Assembly (NCBI GenBank): GCA_023395675.1
Contig: JAEWYL010000350.1
Location: 1 to 5,029 of the forward strand
DNA length: 5,029 nucleotides
Direction of reading: 5' to 3'
Source of the DNA: Chloroflexota bacterium
Lineage (GTDB): Bacteria > Chloroflexota > Anaerolineae > Anaerolineales > UBA4823
The notes under the pieces are model-generated. The model was not told where the DNA came from and made no database searches. It was given only the letters and a program-made list of their open reading frames with translations. Numbering within the stretch: position 1 is the first letter of the stretch; the number at the start of each line of letters is the position of its first letter. The translations under genes and the position numbers were made by a program. Below are positions 1 through 5,029 of this stretch, one piece after another.

Positions 1-444
1 CCGGGGATGTCGCGCTATCTCATCAACCAGATCGAGGAGATCGAAAATATCGAGGTGCGCACGCGCACGGTGGTGGTCGAGGCGCACGGGAATAATCGCC
101 TGGAGGCGGTCACCACCTGCGACCTGGATACCGGGGAGCAAACCAGGGTCCCCGCCGCGGCCATGTTCATCTTCATCGGCATGGCCCCGCACACTTCCCT
201 GGTGGAGGGCCTGGTCGAACGTGACAGCGCCGGGTTTATTCTGACCGGCCCGGACCTGATTAAAAACGGGAAGCGCCCCAGGGGCTGGACTCTCAAGCGC
301 GACCCCTACTACCTTGAAACCAGCATACCGGGCATCTTCGCCGCCGGAGACGTGCGCCACCGCTCGATCAAACGCGTGGCCTCCGCTGTGGGCGAGGGTT
401 CGATCGCCGTGGCCCTGATGCACCAGTACCTGCGGACCGTGTAA
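1..444 (+). CDS. Thioredoxin-disulfide-reductase-like FAD/NAD(P)-binding oxidoreductase, C-terminal part (5' truncated by window edge)
   Basis: This is the C-terminal part of a pyridine-nucleotide-disulfide oxidoreductase of the thioredoxin reductase type, a soluble flavoenzyme that passes electrons from NAD(P)H through FAD to a disulfide partner. The reading frame is open back to base 1 (codons Pro-Gly before the first Met), and the MSRYL stretch corresponds to an internal segment of the NAD(P)H domain in this family, so the Met at position 7 is not the true start. Counting from that Met, visible signatures are IFIGMAP (55-61), the end of the NAD(P)H domain, and the FAD-binding AAGDVR (112-117) followed by KRVASAVGEGSIAV (122-135), which is typical of thioredoxin reductases. 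The N-terminal FAD-binding GxGxxG and the redox CxxC lie outside the window and cannot be checked. Relatives often carry an N-terminal cyclic-nucleotide-binding domain, which may be present upstream. The stop codon overlaps the start of the next gene by one base (TAATG), indicating co-translation. The family call is firm; the substrate is unknown. Confidence 0.9.
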   Translation, partial: PGMSRYLINQIEEIENIEVRTRTVVVEAHGNNRLEAVTTCDLDTGEQTRVPAAAMFIFIGMAPHTSLVEGLVERDSAGFILTGPDLIKNGKRPRGWTLKRDPYYLETSIPGIFAAGDVRHRSIKRVASAVGEGSIAVALMHQYLRTV

Positions 445-2273
445 TGATTTATTCTTTCTTAAGGAAAGTGCCGCTATTTTCCGGCCTGGAAGACGACGAT
501 CTGGCGCGTCTGTGCGAGATGGTCGAAGAGGTGCGTCTGAAGGCAGGGGAGGAACTTTTCCCCGAGGGCAGCATCGGCGACCAGGCCTATATCATCAAGG
601 ACGGGCAGCTCGAGATCCTCAAGTCCTCTGCAGGCCGGACGGTGCTCCTGGCGGTGCGCGGCTCTGGCGATGTGATCGGGGAGATGTCGCTGCTGGAATC
701 CTCCCCCCGCTTTGCCACGGTGAAGGCGAAAACTGACGCGCTGCTGTTGGCGATCAGCCACAAGCAGTTGGAGATGCTGATGGAGAGCAGCCCTTCCGCG
801 GCTCGCGCCATGCTCTACACTGTCACTTCGCGCTTCCGCTCCTCCGAGCTGGCCCTGCGCCAGAGCGAGCGTATGGCCCAACTCGGCACCCTCACCGCGG
901 GCATCGCCCACGAGCTGAACAACCCGGCCGCGGCCGCCCAGCGCGGCTCCGACCAGCTCCGCCAGGCAACCGGGGAGCTGCAGGCCGCCCATTTTCGCCT
1001 GGCCGCGCTCTCCCTCACGGCGGAGCAGATGGACACCCTCATGGAGCTGGACAGCCTGGCTCGCGAGCGCGCCGCCCAGCCCGTCAACCTGGATTCGCTG
1101 AGCCGCAGCGACCGGGAAGGGGAGCTGGAAGACTGGCTGGCCTCACAGGGGGTGGAAAACGCCTGGGAGCTTTCCCCGGTGCTCGTGAACCTGGGCTACG
1201 AGCCGGACCAGCTCCAGATGCTCAAGGAGCGCTTCTCCGCGGCCCAGCTTCCCCAGGTGATCGTCTGGCTGGGGGCCACCTACTCCATCTATAACCTGCT
1301 CGAGGAGATCCACCAGGGGGCGGAGAGGATCTCCGAGACGGTTAAGGCCCTGAAGACCTATGTCTACCTGGACCAGGCGCCTATGCAGTCTGTGGACATC
1401 CACACCGGGCTGGACAATACCCTGGTCATGCTGCGCGGGAAGCTCAAGGGCGGCGTGACCGTGAAGCGCGACTACGCCCCCGACCTGCCCCGCATCCTGA
1501 TCTTCGGCAGCGAGCTCAACCAGGTCTGGACCAACATCCTCGATAACGCCATTGACGCCATGGACGGGCACGGCGAGATCACCATTGTGACCCGCAAAGA
1601 GGAGCCCTGGCTGGTGGTGGAGATCAGCGATAACGGACCGGGCATACCCGAAGAAATCCAGGGGAAGATTTTTAGCCCGTTTTTCACCACGAAGCCGGTA
1701 GGCAAGGGGACCGGGCTGGGTTTGAATATCTCTTACAACATCATTCACAAGAACAGCGGGGAGATCAAAGTCTTCTCCCGCCCCGGACGCACCAGTTTTC
1801 AGATCAAGCTTCCGCTGGATTATGAAGCCGTGCAGTCCGGAAAGGAGCCCATTGTGCTGAACCCCATCCCGGATGACAGCCGCTTGAGAGAGATCCTGGA
1901 GCGCACGCATACCATCGCGGTGGTGGGCATGTCGGACAGCGGCGAGCGGCCCAGCCATACCGTACCGGCCTACCTGCAGCGGCACGGCTACCGCATCATC
2001 CCAGTCAATCCAAAACTACGCGAGTCCCTGGGAGAGCAGGCCTATCCCGATCTGAAATCCGTGCCCATCCCGGTGGACCTGGTCTTGATCTTTCGCCGCA
2101 GCGAGACGGTGCCGCCCATCGTGGCCGATGCCATTGAGATTGGGGCCAGGACGGTCTGGATGCAGGAGGGTATCCTGCACGAAGGCGCGGCCCGCGCCGC
2201 CCGGGATGCGGGTTTGGACGTGGTCATGGATACCTGCCTGCGCTCCACCCACAAACGCTTGAAAGGCGGCTGA
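444..2273 (+). CDS. Cyclic-nucleotide-binding-like domain / histidine kinase / CoA-binding domain fusion protein
   Basis: This is a 609-residue soluble signalling protein with no membrane segment or signal peptide. Residues 1-120 form a cNMP-binding (CRP-like) domain with the phosphate-cassette pattern IGEMSLL (78-84) and PRFATV (88-93). Residues about 140-308 are the dimerization/phosphoacceptor region: HELNNP (156-161, probable phosphoacceptor H156), then a long helical insert (about 181-275), then the likely second helix (278-308, ending YVYLDQAP). The HATPase domain (about 315-458) has the N box around N364/N368, the G1 box DNGPGIP (396-402), the F box FFTTKP (413-418) and the G2 box GTGLGL (422-427), so the kinase core looks intact. 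Residues 473-606 form a YccU-like Rossmann CoA-binding domain: IAVVGMSD (491-498), RPSH (502-505), GYRIIPVNP (515-523), VWMQEG (571-576), VVMDTC (593-598). The ATG overlaps the upstream stop and has no good Shine-Dalgarno, so translational coupling probably drives it. No response regulator is visible, so it is an orphan kinase here. Phosphorylation target and ligands are unknown. Confidence 0.93.
   Translation: MIYSFLRKVPLFSGLEDDDLARLCEMVEEVRLKAGEELFPEGSIGDQAYIIKDGQLEILKSSAGRTVLLAVRGSGDVIGEMSLLESSPRFATVKAKTDALLLAISHKQLEMLMESSPSAARAMLYTVTSRFRSSELALRQSERMAQLGTLTAGIAHELNNPAAAAQRGSDQLRQATGELQAAHFRLAALSLTAEQMDTLMELDSLARERAAQPVNLDSLSRSDREGELEDWLASQGVENAWELSPVLVNLGYEPDQLQMLKERFSAAQLPQVIVWLGATYSIYNLLEEIHQGAERISETVKALKTYVYLDQAPMQSVDIHTGLDNTLVMLRGKLKGGVTVKRDYAPDLPRILIFGSELNQVWTNILDNAIDAMDGHGEITIVTRKEEPWLVVEISDNGPGIPEEIQGKIFSPFFTTKPVGKGTGLGLNISYNIIHKNSGEIKVFSRPGRTSFQIKLPLDYEAVQSGKEPIVLNPIPDDSRLREILERTHTIAVVGMSDSGERPSHTVPAYLQRHGYRIIPVNPKLRESLGEQAYPDLKSVPIPVDLVLIFRRSETVPPIVADAIEIGARTVWMQEGILHEGAARAARDAGLDVVMDTCLRSTHKRLKGG
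1841..1856 (+). promoter_or_regulatory. Candidate internal ribosome binding site and GTG start for a free CoA-binding domain
   Basis: Inside the kinase gene a strong Shine-Dalgarno match, AAAGGAG (1841-1847), lies six bases before an in-frame GTG (1854-1856, codon for V471). Initiation there would give a 139-residue protein containing only the CoA-binding domain, close to the usual size of stand-alone YccU-like CoA-binding proteins. It sits at the linker between the HATPase domain and the CoA-binding module. This could be a working internal start or a relic of a gene fusion. It may also be chance, since Lys-Glu codons readily give AAGGAG-like strings. Confidence 0.4.
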
Positions 2274-2274
2274 C

Positions 2275-2961
2275 GTGTTCCTTTACCTGCTCTTCGCCCA
2301 TTTCATCGCCGATTACCCGCTGCAGACCGATTGGGTGGTAAAGAACAAGCAGCGGCTGGAGATCCTGCTGCTGCACGTGGGCACGCATTTTGTCGTCATG
2401 CTGGCGGTCACCGCGCCCCACACCCTGCGGCTCTGGCCCTACCTGGCGGTCCTGACCGGCGTGCACTTTTTTATTGATGTGTGGAAGAACTGGATGTATA
2501 AGGTCCGCCCAGCCTGGGTGGTCTGGCCCTACATCGTGGACCAGGTCTTTCACTGGATCTCGATCGCGCTGGTGGCCGCCTGGATCGAACGCGCTGCCCC
2601 CTCCGCGACGCCCTTTCTCCCTCCCCGGGTGGTCATCTTCGCCCTCGGCTATCTCCTGGTCACTTACGTCTGGTTCGTGAGTGAGCGCATCCTGGCGCAC
2701 GCAGCCCCGGAGTACCGCAAGGAGGTCGTCTGCCAGCTCTGGCAGCGCATGGCGGCCCGGGCTGCCTGGTTCAGCGTATTCCTGCTTCTGTTTGGACTGC
2801 TCCCCGGGCTGCTTTCATCCGGGGCGGCCGCCGCCCTGGTCCTGCCCCAGCCTTACAGCAGCGGGAAATATCGCTGGCGGGCTCTGCTGACCGACGTCAG
2901 CGTCGCCCTGTTCATCGCGCTCCTGGTGCAGGCCTGGCTGAGAGGGCTGGCTGCCGGCTGA
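2275..2961 (+). CDS. DUF3307 family integral membrane protein
   Basis: This is a 228-residue polytopic membrane protein of the DUF3307 family, whose function is unknown. The GTG start at 2275 is one base after the kinase stop and is preceded by GAAAGG (2261-2266) at a spacing of eight, so the gene is translated from the same message. About six or seven hydrophobic segments are visible, roughly at residues 1-12, 30-46, 52-70, 82-102, 118-136, 163-182 and 205-223. The family pattern is in the first half: AHFIADYPLQTDW (8-20, with H9, D13, Q17, D19), HVGTH (34-38), GVHFFIDVWK (62-71, with H64 and D68) and DQVFHW (89-94, with D89 and H93). These His/Asp pairs lie in or next to predicted membrane helices and resemble a metal or catalytic site, though that is inference. 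The C-terminal half is less conserved-looking and Ala/Leu-rich. The stop is 11 bases from the stop of the convergent FAAL gene. Its link with the kinase is positional only. Confidence 0.85.
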   Translation: MFLYLLFAHFIADYPLQTDWVVKNKQRLEILLLHVGTHFVVMLAVTAPHTLRLWPYLAVLTGVHFFIDVWKNWMYKVRPAWVVWPYIVDQVFHWISIALVAAWIERAAPSATPFLPPRVVIFALGYLLVTYVWFVSERILAHAAPEYRKEVVCQLWQRMAARAAWFSVFLLLFGLLPGLLSSGAAAALVLPQPYSSGKYRWRALLTDVSVALFIALLVQAWLRGLAAG

Positions 2962-2972
2962 TCCTTTGCAGT

Positions 2973-4817
2973 TCACCTCACCCCGGGCGCAGGGAATGGG
3001 GTCATTTCCGTCCAGCAGTCCAGGGTGCGCTCCAGATACCTTTCTTTGCACAGGTGGCGCTGGAGCTTTCCGCTGGAGGTCTTCGGCAGGCTGCGCGGAC
3101 GAACCAGCAGGATATCGTACGGCCTCAGCTCGTGGCGGGCGGCTACTGCTGCGGCGATCTCCATGCGCACCTGCTCGGCTTGAAACCCCGGACACCCGCC
3201 GTTATTCCCGCTGTACTCGGCGACCACCACCAGTTTCTCCTGGTGGTTGGCTTCCACCGAGAAGGCTGCGCACCCTCCCGGGCGAAGATCCGGGTGACAG
3301 CCCTCGACGGAGGCCTCGATATCGTCCGGGTAATAATTGCTCCCCTCGATAATCAGCAGGTCCTTCAGACGCCCGGTGACGTATAGTTCGCCGGCCTGAA
3401 ATATCCCCAGGTCCCCGCTGCGTAAAAACGGTCCCGCGCCGCTGTCCGCCAGGTAGGCGTCGAATACCGCCTCGCTCTCGGCCTCGTGATTGCAGTAGCC
3501 CCGGGCCCCGCTCGGCCCGGACAGCCAGATCTCCCCGGGGCAGCCCTCCGGCACGGGGCGGCGCGTCTGCGGGTCGACGATCAGCACCCGCTGGCTCGCC
3601 GGGCCTGGCCCGCAGCTCACCGGAGGGTTTTCTTGCAGGCTGCTCCTGATTGGCCCTGCCTGGCTCTGCAGGCCGGTGGGCCGGCCTCCGGAGGGGGCGC
3701 TTTTCTTCTGTAGCGGAGCGCCGGCGACGAACAGGGTCGCCTCCGCCAGGCCGTAGCAGGGGAAGAAGGCCTCTCGCCGGAAACCGCAGGGGGCAAAAGC
3801 CTCGCTGAACCGTTCCAGCGTTTCGGCTCGCACCCGCTCGCCGCCGTTGAAAGCCACTTCCCAGCAGCTCAGGTCCAGGCGCGCCTTCTGCTCTGCGGTC
3901 ACCTTGCGGATGCAGAGTTCGTAGGCGAAGTTGGGCCCGCCGCTGACCCGGCCCCGGTAGCGCGAGATCGCTTCCAGCCAGCGTACCGGCCTCTGTAAAA
4001 AGGACATGGGCGACATCAGCGCGCAGTGAATGCCCTGGTATACCGGCTGGAGCAGCCCGCCGATCAGGCCCATATCGTGATATGGGGGCAGCCAGAGCAC
4101 GCCCGAGCCGGGCGCGCCCGCCCCAAAAGCCTGTTCGATCAGCCGCGCGTTGTGCAGCAGGTTTCCGTGGGTCACTTTTACCCCGCGCGGCGTGCGGGTG
4201 GTCCCGGAGGTGTACTGCAGGAGGGCCAGGTCACCCGCCTCCAGGGGCGGTTCCTGCCAGCCGTACTCCACCCCGCCTGTCACCGTATCGGTCGCCATCC
4301 ACTGCAGAGCGCCGAGATTAGGAGCCCGGTTGAACAGTACCTCGGCCAGGGCCAGGATGGGGGAGGTGGTGAGCACCACGGTGGCCTGCGAGTCATCCAG
4401 GATGGCCTGCAGCCGGGGCAGGGTCCGGTCCAGCCGGACCGGGTCCGGGGGGTAGGCCGGTACGGCGACCACCCCGGCATACAGGCACCCGAAGAACCCG
4501 GCGATATAGCTGAGGCCCGGGGGATAGATCAGCAGGGCCCGCTCACCGGGGGCGGCAAAGCACTGCAGCAGCGCGGCGATGGCGCGCGCCTGCCGGTCCA
4601 GCTCCTGGTAGCTGATCCCGATTTCGTCAATCTCACCATCCAGTAAAAATGTGAACGCCCGCCGGTCCGGCTGCTTTCTCCCCCTCCACTTTAAAATATC
4701 CACAAAACTGCGGGCTTCCCGCTCCAGCCGGCTCATCGTTTCGATGATGCGCGGTTCCTGGCGCGGTAAGAATACGCCAGCGGTAGGGCCTGGCTTATGG
4801 CGTTGAAGATTGCGCAT
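2973..4817 (-). CDS. Fatty acyl-AMP ligase (FAAL), acyl-adenylating superfamily
   Basis: This is an AMP-forming ligase that activates a fatty acid with ATP to acyl-adenylate; FAALs normally hand the acyl group to an acyl carrier protein or polyketide synthase rather than to CoA. Numbered from the ATG at 4817, motifs are LLQYTSGTTRTPRGVKVTHGN (199-219; ATP-binding A3 motif, with the TRTPxGV form common in FAALs), YHDMGLIGG (246-254), the long NFAYELC region (296-302), CYGLAEAT (354-361), RSGDLG (466-471), TGRLKDLLIIEGSNYYPDDIE (481-501) and the C-terminal PKTSSGK (578-584), whose last Lys is the expected catalytic Lys. The polar stretch after FVAGAP (about 369-400) occupies the place of the FAAL-specific insertion that distinguishes FAALs from fatty acyl-CoA ligases. 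The start at 4817 was chosen because AAGGA lies ten bases upstream; the frame also allows TTG at 4841 (weak site) or ATG at 4736, which gives 587 residues, nearer the usual family length. No carrier protein or synthase gene is in view, so the product is unknown. Confidence 0.92.
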   Translation of the reverse strand: MRNLQRHKPGPTAGVFLPRQEPRIIETMSRLEREARSFVDILKWRGRKQPDRRAFTFLLDGEIDEIGISYQELDRQARAIAALLQCFAAPGERALLIYPPGLSYIAGFFGCLYAGVVAVPAYPPDPVRLDRTLPRLQAILDDSQATVVLTTSPILALAEVLFNRAPNLGALQWMATDTVTGGVEYGWQEPPLEAGDLALLQYTSGTTRTPRGVKVTHGNLLHNARLIEQAFGAGAPGSGVLWLPPYHDMGLIGGLLQPVYQGIHCALMSPMSFLQRPVRWLEAISRYRGRVSGGPNFAYELCIRKVTAEQKARLDLSCWEVAFNGGERVRAETLERFSEAFAPCGFRREAFFPCYGLAEATLFVAGAPLQKKSAPSGGRPTGLQSQAGPIRSSLQENPPVSCGPGPASQRVLIVDPQTRRPVPEGCPGEIWLSGPSGARGYCNHEAESEAVFDAYLADSGAGPFLRSGDLGIFQAGELYVTGRLKDLLIIEGSNYYPDDIEASVEGCHPDLRPGGCAAFSVEANHQEKLVVVAEYSGNNGGCPGFQAEQVRMEIAAAVAARHELRPYDILLVRPRSLPKTSSGKLQRHLCKERYLERTLDCWTEMTPFPAPGVR

Positions 4818-4827
4818 GATGTAGGTG

Positions 4828-4832
4828 TCCTT
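4828..4832 (-). promoter_or_regulatory. Ribosome binding site favouring the FAAL start at 4817
   Basis: Read on the minus strand, AAGGA lies ten bases before the ATG at 4815-4817. The other in-frame candidates are poorer: the TTG at 4839-4841 has only a short AGG close by, and the ATG at 4734-4736 has no purine-rich site at a suitable distance, although it best fits the usual N-terminus of the family. Confidence 0.5.
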
Positions 4833-4841
4833 GTTTTTCAA

Positions 4842-4970
4842 CGGCCTGTACGCCTACCAATTTAACACAAAGCGGCGGATTCTGACTTTGGAAGTTTTGT
4901 AGAATTCTTTAGAATCTTTAAGAACTTCATGATCTTCCCTCACCCCTCTCCAACTGCAGAAGACCAACGT
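4842..4970 (-). promoter_or_regulatory. A+T-rich intergenic region expected to hold the FAAL promoter
   Basis: This stretch lies between the FAAL start and a minus-strand terminator, and is clearly richer in A+T than its surroundings, mainly at 4859-4930. Because transcription from the right is stopped by the terminator, the FAAL promoter should be here. No convincing -35/-10 pair was found: on the minus strand TTAAAT (4860-4865) or TACAAA (4896-4901) could serve as a -10, but neither has a good -35. On the plus strand TTGGAA (4888-4893), a 16-base spacer and TAGAAT (4910-4915) resemble a sigma-70-type promoter but would lead only into the terminator hairpin region. Three near-repeats with a 10-base period (4901-4928) are noted separately. 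No coding sequence was recognised. Confidence 0.4.
4901..4928. repeat. Three tandem AGAA-containing near-repeats with 10-base period
   Basis: AGAATTCTTT, AGAATCTTTA and AGAACTTC follow one another at 4901, 4911 and 4921, each beginning AGAA and each containing a CTT. The first includes the palindrome AGAATTCT and the third includes GAA-C-TTC, a dyad with a one-base centre. The exact 10-base phasing places the units on one face of the helix, as for tandem operator half-sites or a bend. In an A+T-rich patch this may be chance; no regulator is recognised. Confidence 0.35.
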
Positions 4971-5016
4971 TAAGAAAAAGCGGGATCAGGCGCCATGCTG
5001 GCGCCAGATACCGCTT
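4971..5016 (-). terminator. Rho-independent terminator, minus strand, for a gene right of the window
   Basis: Two 17-base arms (4978-4994 and 5000-5016) form a hairpin with a five-base loop (4995-4999); 15 of 17 positions pair, including the six-base GGCGCC block next to the loop and an outer AAGCGG/CCGCTT block. Read on the minus strand the hairpin is followed directly by a T-run (TTTTTCTT, 4972-4979 with the first bases shared with the stem). On the plus strand the run after the hairpin is CTTCCGC, with no T-tract, so it works in the minus direction. It implies a minus-strand gene ending just beyond the right edge and separates that gene's transcription from the FAAL. Confidence 0.85.
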
Positions 5017-5029
5017 CCGCATACATTCG

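Noticed and set aside
7..444. The Met at position 7 as the true start of a 145-residue protein
   Set aside because: The frame is open to base 1 and the sequence around this Met matches the interior of thioredoxin-reductase-type enzymes, so the gene is cut by the window edge.
461..470. AAGGAAAGTG as an alternative ribosome site and GTG start for the kinase
   Set aside because: The spacing between AAGGA and the GTG is only two bases, and the first eight residues from the ATG at 444 fit the start of a cNMP domain and the overlap with the upstream stop.
1143..1985. A 280-residue open frame on the minus strand inside the kinase gene
   Set aside because: It is opposite an intact, well-conserved kinase; its composition (His, Gln, Asp, Gly, Leu rich) is typical of an antisense shadow in G+C-rich DNA and shows no family motif.
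3640..3690. Short inverted repeats rich in GGCC and CTGC/GCAG in the FAAL gene
   Set aside because: They fall in coding sequence for the polar FAAL insertion region, are short and imperfect, and are expected by chance at this base composition.
4026..4646. A 206-residue open frame on the plus strand inside the FAAL gene
   Set aside because: It runs antisense to conserved adenylation motifs and has Arg/Gly/Gln-rich composition with no recognisable domain.
4888..4915. Plus-strand promoter TTGGAA - 16 bases - TAGAAT
   Set aside because: Each hexamer is an imperfect match, no plus-strand gene is seen downstream in the window, and such strings are common in A+T-rich patches; mentioned only within the intergenic entry.
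4978..5016. The hairpin as a bidirectional terminator or a mobile-element inverted repeat
   Set aside because: Only the minus direction has a T-run after the stem, and there is no second copy or target duplication in the window to support a mobile element.

Overview
The window is a G+C-rich, densely coded bacterial segment with four protein-coding genes and one short A+T-rich intergenic stretch. No tRNA, rRNA, CRISPR array, transposase or other mobile element was seen. The gene types (a thioredoxin-reductase-like flavoprotein next to a cyclic-nucleotide-domain histidine kinase, a DUF3307 membrane protein, a fatty acyl-AMP ligase) and the use of GTG and possibly TTG starts suggest an environmental bacterium. 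Chloroflexota or a similar deep lineage is a guess from gene content, not something the sequence proves.

Layout: positions 1-2961 hold a tightly packed plus-strand run. It begins with the 3' part of a thioredoxin-disulfide-reductase-type flavoprotein (stop at 442-444). A 609-residue soluble signalling protein overlaps it by one base (TAATG). This protein carries, in order, a cyclic-nucleotide-binding-like domain, a histidine kinase core and a C-terminal CoA-binding (YccU-like) domain. One base later comes a 228-residue DUF3307 integral membrane protein starting at GTG. The three genes are almost certainly one transcription unit whose promoter lies left of the window.

Positions 2973-4817 hold a convergent minus-strand gene for a fatty acyl-AMP ligase (FAAL) of the acyl-adenylating superfamily; only 11 bases separate the two stop codons. 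Its upstream region (4818-4970) is A+T-rich and must hold its promoter. Beyond it, at 4971-5016, is a strong minus-strand intrinsic terminator that closes a gene lying right of the window, so the FAAL appears to be transcribed on its own within this window.

How the genes may work together (inference): the plus-strand unit looks like a redox/nucleotide signalling module in which a flavin disulfide reductase is co-translated with an orphan kinase that could sense a nucleotide-like ligand at one end and CoA or an acyl-CoA at the other. The FAAL activates fatty acids as acyl-adenylates, normally for transfer to an acyl carrier protein; no carrier protein or polyketide synthase is visible here. 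The most notable points are the kinase-CoA-binding fusion, a strong internal ribosome binding site exactly at the start of the CoA-binding module, and the altered phosphate-binding motif in the cyclic-nucleotide domain.
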